Assembly (NCBI GenBank): GCA_025603075.1
Contig: MU626295.1
Coordinates: 1 to 64,000 of the forward strand
Reading direction: 5' to 3'
Origin: Neoconidiobolus thromboides FSU 785
Taxonomy: Eukaryota; Entomophthoromycota; Entomophthoromycetes; Entomophthorales; Neoconidiobolaceae
Length of the DNA stretch: 64,000 nt
Shown: positions 23,716-35,070 of the stretch, in pieces
Numbering within the stretch: the first letter of the stretch is position 1
How the letters are laid out: each line of letters opens with the position of its first letter
Notes under the pieces: model-generated
Told to the model about the DNA's origin: nothing
The model's database searches: none
The model's input: the letters and a program-made list of their open reading frames with translations, nothing else
Made by a program: the position numbers and the translations under genes

Positions 23716-24552
23716 TTATTCTTTAACTCCAACCAAAAGTTTCATATTCCACACCACTTTTTTAACCTCCTCCGGCTCTCCCCAAGCCTTCAAAAGTTGC
23801 TCATAATTCTCAGTAAGCGCGTCTTTCTCGGTATCCTCTTTATACAATTGCGCTGATGATCGAGTTCTAAGATAATCACAATACTGATCTAAATTTAAAT
23901 GTTTAACCGATGAAAACTGTTTATTGACTCCATCGGAATCCTTTGTATGCCACTCTGGTGTTTTAAAAGGCCAAGGGATAGTAGAATACCCTTTTTTACA
24001 ATGTTCAACCTCTATAGGGTCGTATTTTTCAAAATAATCTTTTTCAATTTGAACATGTATTTGGTTAACTTCTTTGTTAACTTCAGGGTGCCAGTAAACC
24101 CACGCTGCTATGATCCCTCCTTTTTTTAATACTTTATTAACTCGTTCATAGAATTTATCAAATGGAAACCAATGTATACCTACAGCTACAGTGATTAAAT
24201 CAACCGAGTTTGGAGCTATTAGATTGGAATCAATAGCTTCACTTGGCTCTACTTCATATCTTATATTAGGCTTTTTTATTGCTTCAGAAATTTGCTTTTC
24301 ACTTAGATCAGTGGCTATTACATTATCAAAATAATCCGCTAATAAACTTGCAGCTTGACCATTTCCAGTGGCTACATCCCTAAAGAATGATTAAAGTTTG
24401 AATTTTATTATGGACATAGTGACTTACCAAGCCAATTCTCTTTTTGTAATATTCTTTGTTAAATAATCGAACAACTCCTTTGGATGAGATGGTCTATTTT
24501 GAGCATATATTTTAGAGTGGTTAGAAAATAAATCTTTGCTTTCACTTTTCAT
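23716..24552 (-). CDS. SAM-dependent methyltransferase, paralogue A
   Basis: Class I methyltransferase resembling fungal Crg1/trans-aconitate methyltransferase-type enzymes. The substrate is unknown. Exons 24552-24428 and 24379-23716 give 262 residues. Motif I is DVATGNGQAASLLADYF, followed by VIATDLSEKQI, SVDLITVAVGIHWF and VLKKGGIIAAW, in the usual order. I chose the ATG at 24552 because the paralogue starts at the same MKSESKDLFSNHSK. An in-frame ATG at 24609 would add 19 basic residues. The divergent paralogue starts at 25002. The middle of the gene, including the intron, is almost identical to the paralogue while both ends differ. Confidence 0.88.
24114..24429 (-). repeat. Gene-conversion-like tract, copy in methyltransferase A
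   Basis: 316 bp matching 25125-25440 in inverted orientation with two mismatches seen by eye. It includes the whole 48-nt intron. Identity drops sharply at both edges. Confidence 0.85.
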
Positions 24553-25001
24553 ATTCGTAAACTTAATTTTAGTTAAAACACTTGCTAAAATTTTATTCCT
24601 TTTTAGCATTTATATAACTTTGTTAACCTTTGTCATGGTTACTTATATATAATCACTCTTGCGGAGTTATTTTTATCCTTAGTCCGTGAATTCTAAAATT
24701 GTCCTGAAGCATGGTAAGACAAATTATAAATAGTGACTCAATTTGTATAGTTTGTAATTAAAATAGTGTATTTAGACTTAGGTATAAAAAATAATTTATT
24801 TTTAATCTGATTAACAATTGTTATTAGAGCTAGAATAACATCATAAAGACATTGCAAAAATGATATATTTTATTTTTAAAATACTAAATTAAATCATAAC
24901 TTATTAATAACAAGTCATGCCACATCATACTTAAAGGAGGATGACGTTTGGTAAATAGAAAGTATAAATAACAACCGAAAATAAGAATATATTCAACAAT
25001 A

Positions 25002-25841
25002 ATGAAGAGTGAAAGCAAAGATTTATTTTCTAATCATTCAAAAAACTATGCGGTTTATCGTCCAACACATCAAAAGGATTTGATTGAATATCTAGTATCC
25101 TTTGTAAATGAAAAAAGGCTAGTATGGTAAGTCACTATGTCCATAATAAAATTCAAACTTTAATCATTCTTTAGGGATGTAGCCACTGGAAATGGTCAAG
25201 CTGCAAGTTTATTAGCGGATTATTTTGATAATGTAATAGCCACTGATCTAAGTGAAAAGCAAATTTCTGAAGCAATAAAAAAGCCTAATATAAGATATGA
25301 AGTAGAGCCAAGTGAAGCTATTGATTCCAATCTAATAGCTCCAAACTCGGTTGATTTAATCACTGTAGCTGTAGGTATACATTGGTTTCCACTCGATAAA
25401 TTCTATGAACGAGTTAATAAAGTATTAAAAAAAGGAGGGATTATAGCAGCTTGGACATATTATATACCAACAATTAATGAACAAGTTGATGAGGTACAAA
25501 ACAAAATTCACATTGAAAAAGTAAAACAATTTGAAGCTGAAGAAGTTAATTATGTAAGTAATGGATATGCTAATTTACCTTGGCCATTTAGAAAACCAGA
25601 TAATTTTCAATGTGGTGAGGATGGCGTTAACCAAAAATTTTCAGTAAGTAAAGAAATGGATTTTAATCAATATTGTGAGTTTTTTAAAACTAGTTCAGCT
25701 GCTCAATTATACTTTGAAAATAACGGAAAAGACATTATTCAAGATCACTACAATGAAATGCTTGAGGCTTGGGGTAAGAATCCATCTATTACTAGGAAAG
25801 TTACTTGGAACATTAAGCTGTTGCTTGGCGTCAAAGAATAA
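25002..25841 (+). CDS. SAM-dependent methyltransferase, paralogue B
   Basis: Divergent partner of the methyltransferase at 23716-24552. Exons 25002-25126 and 25175-25841 give 263 residues. It carries the same motif I (DVATGNGQ), DLSEKQ and HWFPLDKFYERV. The first 42 residues and the C-terminal half are clearly diverged from paralogue A (for example WTYYIPTINEQ against WVYWHPEVNKE). Different C-terminal halves hint at different substrates, since this part shapes the acceptor site in the fold. The starts are about 450 bp apart, so a shared promoter region is possible. The substrate is not known. Confidence 0.88.
25125..25440 (+). repeat. Gene-conversion-like tract, copy in methyltransferase B
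   Basis: Partner of 24114-24429. The only differences found are two C/T changes in the codons for PLDK/PFDK. Confidence 0.85.
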
Positions 25842-25993
25842 CTAATTGTATAATAAAGTTAAGTTTATTGAATTTATTTTAATTTGCTTTAGATATTTTA
25901 AATAAGAATTTAAATTAATAAAATATTATTAGTAGTAGTATATTTTTATTTCAATATATAAATTTTCATTAAAATTATTGAAATGGTATGATA

Positions 25994-26090
25994 TGAGGAT
26001 GTTTTGTTTGGTTTCATCACTTTTTCCATTTTTCAAGCGCTATTTGAGTAGAAAGATTGTTAGTAAAATTCTTAAATAAATACATCCCCA
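25994..26090 (-). repeat. Short TIR element, copy 10
   Basis: Minus orientation, flanked by TA, with ends TGAGGATGT and ACATCCCCA and central AGCGCT. Confidence 0.9.
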
Positions 26091-26362
26091 TATATGACAA
26101 AGTATATAAGAGCCTTATTTTAAATCATAATAAATGTCATATATGTTCAATCTTAATTATCTTCACATTTTCTTATATAAATGGAATAAAATATTTTAAA
26201 CTACAAGTATAATATATAAAGAGTTATATAAAACTAAACAAGTATTGAACTCATTAGGTCATTTTAATAAACCTTCAAAACAAGTTTTATAATGAAATAG
26301 ATAATTAAATTTCAATATCACTTAAAACTAATCAGAAACATAAGATTAAGACTAGCAATATA

Positions 26363-26463
26363 TGGGGACGTATTTTTGCGTTTAAGAATTTTACTAACAA
26401 ATTTTCCGCTCGAGTAGCGCTTAAAAGGTGGAAAAAGTAATGAAGTCAAAAAAATCATCCCCA
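26363..26463 (+). repeat. Short TIR element, copy 11, next to a tRNA
   Basis: Left end TGGGGACGT preceded by TA, right end TCATCCCCA followed by TG, central AGCGCT. It ends 37 bp from the 3' end of the initiator tRNA gene. Confidence 0.9.
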
Positions 26464-26484
26464 TGTCTAAAAACTAAACTAATT

Positions 26485-26490
26485 GAAAAA
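26485..26490 (-). terminator. RNA polymerase III terminator of tRNA-iMet
   Basis: On the minus strand a run of five T follows the tRNA 3' end by about 9 nt, the usual pol III stop signal. Confidence 0.6.
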
Positions 26491-26499
26491 TTAGTAAGT

Positions 26500-26571
26500 T
26501 AGCAAATGTAGGTTTCGATCCTACGACCTCGGGGTTATGAGCCCCGCGCGCTTCCTCTGCGCCAATTTGCT
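26500..26571 (-). tRNA. Initiator tRNA-Met (CAU)
   Basis: A 72-nt cloverleaf without intron. The acceptor stem AGCAAAT pairs with ATTTGCT. The anticodon loop CTCATAA sits on a GGGG/CCCC stem. Initiator marks are the A1-U72 pair, three G-C pairs below the anticodon loop and the T-loop GATCGAAA in place of TTCRA. It serves start-codon selection in cytoplasmic translation. Confidence 0.95.
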
Positions 26572-27043
26572 ATAAATTATTGACTAACAATTTCTACTTA
26601 ACCTAATTTTTATTTTTTAGTTTACAAATAAGATCTAATGTTCTTGCAAAGGATCATAAATTATACTTAGTACGAATTCTAGTCAATAAGAACTATAGTA
26701 ACTTAGTTACTTCTTTTAATTCTATTTTAGAATGGTATTTCTTTTAATCAAATAAAATATATTAAATGGCAGTTACCAAGACAGTGGAAAACTAATAAGC
26801 GGTAGAATTTTGAATAGGGTTTAATAAAAATAGACTAAAAAAAGAGGGGGTGGATAAAAAAACTGGTAAGATAAGAGATGAATAAGAGGTACACTTAGAT
26901 TGGAGGATAAGTAAAAAGAAAAGAAGGAAACTTAGAAAAGGAAATAGGACTAGGGAATCGCAACTGGTTAAGGCAAAGTATTGAATTCAATCAAAAATAC
27001 CAAGTTTTCCGTATTATGGTTCTACTAAAATTAATATTATTTT

Positions 27044-27700
27044 TTAACGACAAATTACTTCCAGTTCATTATTGAATTCATAATCATATTCATTAAGTGC
27101 CAGCACGGTCCATAATAATGTCCTATTATTTTTACTATCCATTCTTTCTTCAGAATAAACCGAATCCGTATGAAACATCCAAAAATGACCATTATTACAA
27201 GATTCTAAACAGGCAATACATGGCTGTGTTATATGATACCCAATCTCATTACCACTATAAAAATTTAAATTTAGTTTTTTTATTTTTAATTACCAGTTGG
27301 ATTTTTTTATCAACTTTATACAAATTAATTGACTTACCATCCAAGACACGCTACATTACGTATACGACACCTACAATTCGGTGTCACATAATCTTCTTCA
27401 ATCAATTGCACACTAAAACAAAATTTTAATATTTCTATTTTTTTTTCAACTAGTTGATAAATAAACGTTACGATTTAGGTGGTGCATCAGTCGAATAAAG
27501 CTCTTTTTTTGTGTCTGCTAATAGCATTGCCTAAAAGAAAATAGCGTAAGTTGAATTTGCTTAATTATCTTAAAAAATTAAATTACCTTCATTCCACGAT
27601 TACAAATATATGTTTGACACGAACTACATTTTAATATACAAACAGATTTACTACGATAATGTTGCTGTACAGATGGATTGGGATTGAATCGGAAGGGCAT
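27044..27700 (-). CDS. FAM72 family protein
   Basis: Homologue of vertebrate FAM72, a small cysteine-rich protein. In mammals FAM72A binds and lowers the uracil glycosylase UNG2. The role in fungi is unknown. Exons: 27700-27587, 27530-27472, 27412-27338 and 27254-27044, giving 152 residues, close to the 149 of human FAM72A. Conserved landmarks are CILKCSSCQTYICNRGMKAMLLADT, LYSTDAPP, CRCRIRNVACLGCGNEIGYHI, CIACLESCNNGHFWMFH and LLW near the end. Metal-binding-type CxxC pairs are kept. I quote these motifs in parts of 25 residues or fewer by position: residues about 21-45, 49-56, 71-91 and 95-111. Splice sites all fit GT-AG and the frame. Confidence 0.9.
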
Positions 27701-30140
27701 ATTGCTATTGTTTATTGTTCAATTATATAAAATACAAATTTATTTTGGATTTTAAAGTCTATGAGATTAATAAAAATTTTAAAAAATTTAATTAAATTAT
27801 TCAATTCAATGGCTTAAATAGTCAGCCCTTTTTTTTTCTCAAATGGGCTTTAAACAGTCCTATTTTCAAAAAAAATAGAAAATAGAAAATATTATTTAAC
27901 TTTTTGCATGTTTAAGGTTTAAAATGCACCTATTTTGGTTAACCTACAGCTTTGTCATAGCTCATTTGAAGCATTTAAAAAATTTAATTGCTAGTCATTT
28001 TAACTAAACTTAGTAATTTTGCTTAAGATTTAGCCTCCTTCAAAAATTGCTAATGGATTTTATTGAAATTTATGGGCGTGGATATTAACTCAATTTTTGA
28101 ACTAAAATCCTATTTTTAAAAGAATCTAATATTATTGGTCGATCTTATTGGATTTTAGCCTATCTTTAAATTTTGATTGGCCAATACTATTTTTTGTTCA
28201 AGTTTTATTAACTTTTTCTAAATTAATTAGAAACTTAAATAAAAGTTGATAACAACAGCCATCTTATTTGAAGTTAACTCATTTTAATAAAATGTTAGAA
28301 TAATTAACAGTTATTATTGTTATTTATAATTGATTGATATTAATGAATGTTAACTATTTAATGATAAAAATCATCTTATTTTGCTGCTTTTCTTTTTACT
28401 TTATTAATAAAATTAGATTCTAGTTTTCTAACAAAATGAAATTAATTCAACACCCCCTTATACTTTTATTTAAAACCATCAACCCCTTACAAATAGTTAG
28501 CAAATAATAATTGAAATTTGAGGCAATTTAAATGTTATTATTGGATTATTATCCAATCTTTCAAATGTGGGGGATATATTAGTTCTCCTTTTTTCTATAG
28601 GATTATTAATAAATTTTCACTTTACCTTAAAAGAAGTTTAAAATCAAGAAGTTTAAAATCTAATATTAAACTGTTGAAGTTCAACACTCTTATGTTAATA
28701 GAACAATGGATTACTCATTTCCCTTTTAGTTAAAGTCATTGAGTCATTGGGTTGATATAGTTTCGATTTATTTAAGCTTAGTAAATTAGTTTCAATAAAA
28801 TGGTTTATTTATTGCGAATTTATTGTTTGATTTTTAAATTGATTTTAAAATGAAAATTTATTAGGTAAAACGAAATGAATAGCTTAAATTCATAAAAAGA
28901 TCCCATTTTAACTTAATAATTAAATTTCATTATAAGTTACTATTTTAACTATTAAACATTAAGGATTGCAATGTGGTAGAAATACTTCATGTTGCTCATT
29001 TGAATTTTTCATCTTTTTGAAGTAAAATTCAACTTATTATAAAACTACGTAATTCAGATTACAATCTAACAAATCTGAATACAAAAGTTCAAATTTTATA
29101 AAACAAATTCAAGTCATAATTCTTTGTTCATTTAACTATTAAAAATATAGATTTTTAATAAACATATTACTGACAATAACAGATAGTGATTTAAAACAAA
29201 TATCTAAATTGATAAGTTTAACGTTAATTTAATAGAATAATATAGAATAACATAGAATAACATCTTGATTATCTCAAGTTTCAACATATTAATACTTTGA
29301 GAATATTTAATATAAAATGATTGTTTATTTTGCTGTAAATAAATATTTTAAATTACAATTGAGTATTTCTATTTGTTTCTAAATAAAAGAATGTTCTTTT
29401 ATTTTTTAATTGAAGAATAAAGAGTTATCTGATACACATATAATCAAGATATATATAGTTTATTATATATAATAAACATCGTATCTGTTTAAAAATTAGT
29501 ATATAATAATTATAAACATAGCATTTTAAAAGAACACTCAGGATTATATAGTTAGAGATAGAATGACTCGATGGTTAAATGATCTAATATGGTTGAATTT
29601 AAAATAATAATATTATTAGCCATTTATAAACAATAATAAAGAAACATAATAATTATATGATAAAATACAGAATTAAACTTACTAAACTAGGAATACTAAT
29701 ATTTTAATAAAAACAATCTCCATCTATTATGTTAGCTTTTTATTCTTTTATTTCGTATAACAAACATTTTTTTAATATGAACATTTTATAATATGAATAT
29801 ATTATTAATTAGTTCTATTATAATTTACCAAATAAACCCTATCTAATAAAATATTATTTACTATTAGCAATAAAATACAGTATTGTAACTTAACTCTTAT
29901 CGTAAGAGTCATCGCATCAATAATTGGTGGGATTAATCCCATTTTACCGAAAATGGCCAATGAAATTTACTAAAAAAAGAATAGTTAAAGATAACCTTTT
30001 AATTTTATTATTAAATTCAACTCAACTGACTTAAATTATAAAAAATAAGTATAAAATAAAAAGATAGTTGAACTCTGTTGGTTGTTCTCGTGTGGATTGT
30101 TAAGTTAGATAAATTATATAAAATAAAATTTTAATTGGAA
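27701..30140. other. Gene-poor AT-rich stretch
   Basis: About 2.4 kb between FAM72 (-) and NMA1 (+), which are transcribed away from each other. No MITE, tRNA or coding gene was recognised. A short tandem run of ATAGAATA-like units is near 29230-29262. Confidence 0.45.
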
Positions 30141-31312
30141 ATGAGTGAATATCAATTTCCAACTCATAGATTAGCTACCGCTTTAGAAGGTATTTCCTAT
30201 TGATTGTTATATACTTTTTATATGTTTGACTTCAATAAATAAAAGACAATCTCATTTTAAAACTCAATATTTAATTCATTTTCAACTCTACAGATGAATC
30301 TCGTACCCCATTAATATTAGTAGCATGTGGTTCCTTTTCACCAATTACTTATTTACATCTAAGAATATTTGGTAAGTATTATTTAATCTTCATCTTTTTT
30401 ATTTCTCTTAACATCCTCAAACTCATTACTAATTCATCTCCTTTTTCATAAATGTAGAAATGGCTCGTGATCACATTCAAGATTTAGGGAAATTTGAATT
30501 AATAGCAGGCTATTTTTCCCCTGTTTCGGATAAATATCAAAAAGAAGGTTTGGCTAAAAGTGAACATCGAGTCAACATGTGTCGTATGGCAGTAGATTCT
30601 ACTTCAAATTGGTTAATGGTAGACGATTGGGAAGCTAGTCAACCTACTTATCAGAGGTCTGTATTAGTACTGGATCATTTTGATAAAGAAATCAATCAAG
30701 TCAGAGGAGGGGTAGTGACTAAAAGTGGTAAGTTAGACGATAGAAGAGGAATACAATAATTGAAGTTTATTCATTATTTTGAATTTTATTAGGTATTCAT
30801 AAAAAAGTTAAAATTATGTTATTAGCTGGTGGGGATTTAATCGAATCTTTCGGTATACCGGGACTTTGGGATCCATTTGATGTAATTTTTATTTATTTTT
30901 AAATTTCATTCATTAATATAAAATATATAGTTAAATAGGATTCTTGGAGAATATGGTACAGTGGTAGTTGAAAGGACAGGAGTTGATGTTTATGGATTTT
31001 TATTAGCTAATGATAGTATTTATCAACATAGAGTAAGTTTATGTGTTATTATAGAAATAAGTCAGTTCTAATTTTTGTTTTTCATTTTGATTATTTATAG
31101 AAAAATGTAATTGTAGTTAAACAATTAATTCATAATGATATATCATCTACAAAGATAAGGTAAATTTCAATTTACTTTTTTTTAAAATAGAAAATAATTT
31201 CAATGTTTTTATTTATATTAGATTATTTGTTAAACGAGGTATGAGTATCAAATATTTATTACCAAATCAAGTAATTGATTATATTAACAAACATGATTTA
31301 TATAAACAATAA
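30141..31312 (+). CDS. NMA1: Nicotinamide/nicotinate mononucleotide adenylyltransferase
   Basis: Joins ATP with NMN or nicotinate mononucleotide to give NAD or its deamido form, the last shared step of NAD synthesis. Exons: 30141-30189, 30294-30371, 30458-30727, 30793-30881, 30931-31032, 31101-31159 and 31222-31312, giving 245 residues. The nucleotidyltransferase signature GSFSPITYLHLRIFEMARD spans the second intron. Later family motifs are GYFSPVSDKYQKEGL, RVNMCRMAVDS, the GGDLIESFGIPGLW segment and ISSTKIRLFVKRGMSIKYLLP at the end. Length is short of the yeast Nma1 because the long N-terminal extension of yeast is absent. Confidence 0.95.
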
Positions 31313-31550
31313 TAACATATTTTTTTAATACAAAACTTTTATTTATTTTTTAATATTAATTATAAACATTAATTAGATCTTTAAATCTTATTAATATTAT
31401 ACTAATTAATTTATTCAACATAAAAAATAAATATATCAACTCTCTACATTTTACTTTATTATTAATAATCTTAACATATTAAATTATAAATTTTATTAAT
31501 TTAGTCTACTTTTATACAACAATCTAATCTAGTTCAAATTCAATTTTACC

Positions 31551-33986
31551 TTAATTTCTTTTAATGAAATAAATTATTCTTTTAGATTCCAGCAACTGAG
31601 GATGTTTTTCGATTATTTTATCAAACTCAATAAAATCTTTATTTTTAGCACAACAATAAGCAAAATTTTCCAATACTTTAGTATCCCATTTATCTTCATT
31701 ATTGATAAAAACCTCCTTTAAAAACTCAAACAACTCTTTATTATTCAACGCATTTTTAATTAAACATTGATAAGGTTCATTAAATTCATTAAATTCTTTT
31801 TCTTGATTTTTAAAATAAGCAATAAAAAAAGCAGTCCCTAAATGATTTTGAATATTTTCTAATAAAATAGAATGTAATATCCCATCTTTTTTTAAATTTA
31901 ATTTACTTAATAATTCTAAAAATTTATAAACATCAGATAATCCTCCTTTAAACATATGTCTTCCAATTAAACTAGTATAATTAATTAAGTCTAATTGAAT
32001 ATTTTGTTTTTCCATTTGTAGAAAGATTTCTTTTGCTAAACTTAATTTACCAACTTTAATAAATCCTCTTGTTAATACAGAATATAATATTTTATTTGGT
32101 AATAATCCTTCCTTTTTCAATTTTAGTAAAATACTTTGCACCATATTTAAATCTTGTTTTTTTAGATAATAATTAATAATTTGTGTATATAAAGGTAAGT
32201 CCCCTTTAATATTATACTTTATCATTAAATTAATACTATTTTCAATTTCAAGATGTTGATTAGATTGAATCAAATTATGAATTAAATAAGCAAAATTCTT
32301 TAATTGAGGTGTAATACCTTGTTGATTTAACTGTAAAAAAAATTTAATTACTTGTTCATATTGTTGATTTAAAATATATTCTTTTATAATTATATTAATC
32401 AAATCTACTGTCGGATATGTTTCTGTTTCTATTATATCTAAGAAAGTTTCTACTAATAATAAATATTCCTTGTTTAAATTTAATATTCTCATTATATATT
32501 CAATACTATTCATTGTTAATGTAACTTCCATTTCTTTAGAATAATTAAACAAATCTAATGTTGAATTTAAATTTAATGTTTGACTTAATAATTTAAATCC
32601 AATTTCGAAAGTATAACTAGTTAACGGTAATTGTAATTGTTTAATATCTTGAATTAATAATAATCCGATTTCTTCCTTATTACTTTTATAATAACTACTC
32701 ATTAATTGATGATAACTTTTAATTGAATAAATCTTTTTTTCTTTTAATTCTTTGATTAGTTTAGTTGCTAACTCTAATTCTTTTTCCTCACATAAATATT
32801 TGATAATAGAATCTATTAAGTTTTCTTTTGCTAATACTTTTAATTCCACATTAACTTCACTTTCATCTATTTTGTTTAGTAATAAAAAATAATCTGGCAT
32901 CAATGGGCAATATTTTAATATCAAAAAATTAACAAAACAGTTACCATGAATAAAATTTAATTGATTTAATGGAATTTGATTTAATATTCTGTCAATGTTA
33001 TTAATTTCTTTCCTTTTTAAACAAACAGTAATTAATTGAGATTGAAATTGAGTAGATGGTACACCACCTAACTTTATAAATTGATTATAACTATTTTTTG
33101 TTTTTTCCAAATCATTATTTTTCAAATATCCTTTACCCATAGTAATAAATAAATTCTCATCTAAAATATTTCCTGTTTTATTCCTATATTTCTCCATAAT
33201 CTCTTCTGCGTCTATCATTCGATTTTGATTCACAAAAAAAGCTATAATTTTATTGAGAATGAAGGAAGGTAAACTCAAATCAAACAAATTCAAAAATAAT
33301 TTTAAATTACTTGCATCTTTTCGATCTACAAATGCCATCAATAAAGCCATTTTAACTTTATCTGAATGTGAACTCAAATTCTGTGATATTAATTTCAAAA
33401 GTTTAATACTAGTTAATGTTCTACTTTCTTTACCTAATTTTTGGATTAAAATAACTAATATTTTATCATTTAAATCCATCTGTTTTTCTTTCATTTCATT
33501 TAATAAAATCCAACATTCTTCAAACCTATTAGTGGAAGCAAAAGAATACATTAATTGTTCATAATGTTGTATATTCATTTCTTTAGATGATAGTTTATAA
33601 TCTTTAATAATCCTTAATACTCTACTAACTCTATCCTTTTCGCAGCTTTTATTCATCTGAATTAACAAATTAGTCAAATCAACACTATCTAAATACTTTA
33701 TAACCTTTGTTGAATTGTAATGATTCCAAATTTCTTCTACTTCTCCTTCTCTTTCTCCTTCTTTTACTAATTTCAAATGCTCTATATAAGATTGATTTAT
33801 TAACTCCTTCTTCTTATTCTCTAATTTTTGTAATATATCTAAATGTTTCTTTTTACTATCATTAATTAGAAATAGCTCAGTTAACTTAGGTATTTGTATA
33901 TTACTATCAATAGTTATACTTCGCTTTAAATTAAATAAAAAATTATTATTTTTTAATCCATTATTTCTGATTCTAGTTTGTAACAT
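31551..33986 (-). CDS. Large pentatricopeptide-repeat protein, mitochondrial
   Basis: An 811-residue, single-exon protein. The N-terminus (MLQTRIRNNGLKNNNFLFNL) is basic without acidic residues, as in a mitochondrial presequence. From about residue 95 to 720 it is built of PPR-type helix pairs, for example the YEQLMYSFASTNRFEECWILLNEM, YTQIINYYLKKQDLNMVQSIL and YSVLTRGFIKVGKLSLAKEIF units (each near 35 residues apart). PPR arrays bind organellar RNA and act in its processing, stability or translation. Fungal orthologues of this size include CBP1/PET309-like factors, but I cannot choose one. Starts 295 bp from the divergent ERV1 gene. Confidence 0.88.
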   Translation of the reverse strand: MLQTRIRNNGLKNNNFLFNLKRSITIDSNIQIPKLTELFLINDSKKKHLDILQKLENKKKELINQSYIEHLKLVKEGEREGEVEEIWNHYNSTKVIKYLDSVDLTNLLIQMNKSCEKDRVSRVLRIIKDYKLSSKEMNIQHYEQLMYSFASTNRFEECWILLNEMKEKQMDLNDKILVILIQKLGKESRTLTSIKLLKLISQNLSSHSDKVKMALLMAFVDRKDASNLKLFLNLFDLSLPSFILNKIIAFFVNQNRMIDAEEIMEKYRNKTGNILDENLFITMGKGYLKNNDLEKTKNSYNQFIKLGGVPSTQFQSQLITVCLKRKEINNIDRILNQIPLNQLNFIHGNCFVNFLILKYCPLMPDYFLLLNKIDESEVNVELKVLAKENLIDSIIKYLCEEKELELATKLIKELKEKKIYSIKSYHQLMSSYYKSNKEEIGLLLIQDIKQLQLPLTSYTFEIGFKLLSQTLNLNSTLDLFNYSKEMEVTLTMNSIEYIMRILNLNKEYLLLVETFLDIIETETYPTVDLINIIIKEYILNQQYEQVIKFFLQLNQQGITPQLKNFAYLIHNLIQSNQHLEIENSINLMIKYNIKGDLPLYTQIINYYLKKQDLNMVQSILLKLKKEGLLPNKILYSVLTRGFIKVGKLSLAKEIFLQMEKQNIQLDLINYTSLIGRHMFKGGLSDVYKFLELLSKLNLKKDGILHSILLENIQNHLGTAFFIAYFKNQEKEFNEFNEPYQCLIKNALNNKELFEFLKEVFINNEDKWDTKVLENFAYCCAKNKDFIEFDKIIEKHPQLLESKRIIYFIKRN

Positions 33987-34281
33987 TATGGCTCTCTCTA
34001 TATTAAATTAGTTTTTAAAAAATGGATTATCTATTGTTAAAAAAACAAAGTTTAAATTAAATTTTTCAACTACTCATCCCTTCTTAATAGTTGCAAAATT
34101 TTCAATCTTTTTTCAACTGCAATTTTCCAACTTGGTTGATTTCACTCAATAAAAATTGCTTATCCCCTCTAACCAATAAAATGTCCCATCCTTCTCTATT
34201 ACTAATACTCAAATGATTAACTCTTTAAACTGAGCACTAAAACCAAACTATTTTTAATAAAACAATACAATAATTGGCAAA

Positions 34282-34830
34282 ATGGATCCTAATGGAAAAC
34301 CGTGTCGAGTATGTTCTGATTTTCAAGGTTGGACGAAAGAGGTGAGTGGTAAATCAGCTTCCAATAAAAATTCCAATTCAACCAACAAAGATGTCAACTC
34401 CAGCACAAAAACAACGGATGATGCTACTACTATCCATGGAAGAAAATCCAATTCGACTTCTACAACTAATATCAAACATAAAGAAAAGCTCCCTTGTCCT
34501 CCAGATTATGTTGAATTAGGTAACAGCACCTGGACTTTCCTCCATAGTACTGCTGCTTATTATCCAAATCAGCCATCGGAAATTCAAAAATCATCCATGT
34601 ATAATTTATTGCAAAGTGTTTCTCAACTTTACCCTTGTCAACCATGTGCTGAACATATGCGAGAAGAAATAGTAAAAAATCCACCAAAGGTAGGGAATAA
34701 ACTAGAAGCTTCTAATTGGTTATGTTGGTTTCACAATGAAGTAAATGTACTATTAGGTAAAGAAAAGTTTGATTGTAATAGAGTATTAGAAAGATGGTAT
34801 ACTGGACCAGAGGATGGGAGTTGCGATTAA
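34282..34830 (+). CDS. ERV1: FAD-linked sulfhydryl oxidase Erv1/ALR
   Basis: Erv1 reoxidises Mia40 in the mitochondrial intermembrane space and passes electrons to cytochrome c, driving disulfide-linked import. It is a single-exon, 182-residue protein. The N-terminal shuttle pair is Cys8-x2-Cys11, followed by a flexible Ser/Thr/Asn-rich linker to about residue 70. The FAD domain starts at about 76 (LGNSTWTFLHSTAAYYP), has the catalytic pair Cys119-Gln-Pro-Cys122, the HNEVN motif at 151-155, and the structural cysteines Cys165 and Cys181. All expected residues are present. The long linker fits a fungal Erv1 more than Erv2, and no signal peptide or TM is present. Confidence 0.95.
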   Translation: MDPNGKPCRVCSDFQGWTKEVSGKSASNKNSNSTNKDVNSSTKTTDDATTIHGRKSNSTSTTNIKHKEKLPCPPDYVELGNSTWTFLHSTAAYYPNQPSEIQKSSMYNLLQSVSQLYPCQPCAEHMREEIVKNPPKVGNKLEASNWLCWFHNEVNVLLGKEKFDCNRVLERWYTGPEDGSCD

Positions 34831-35070
34831 GATATTGATTAGATTCAGTTAAAATTATTAGAGTAGTTTAAATTATAAATATAAAAATTGAAATGATTAT
34901 TTTTGTATTGTATAATATTATTAATATTAAAATAAAGTAAAATTATAAAATTTATTATTCAACCAATTTTATTTTAAAGCATCAAAAAATTCAATATATA
35001 CTTAAAGTTGGGTCAATATCAGACAACTTTAATTAATTTCATCTATTATATTCTAATTTAAAAAAACTTC

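Noticed and set aside
27097-27429. A 110-codon plus-strand open frame
   Set aside because: Antisense to exons 3 and 4 of the FAM72 gene, whose minus-strand exons match a known family.
28518-28733. A 71-codon plus-strand frame
   Set aside because: It starts at a non-ATG codon, and its composition (Lys, Leu, Asn, Ser, Phe) is that of random AT-rich DNA. No homology recognised.
33253-33564. A 103-codon plus-strand open frame
   Set aside because: Antisense shadow of the 811-residue PPR gene.
34472-34687. A 71-codon minus-strand frame
   Set aside because: Antisense shadow of ERV1.
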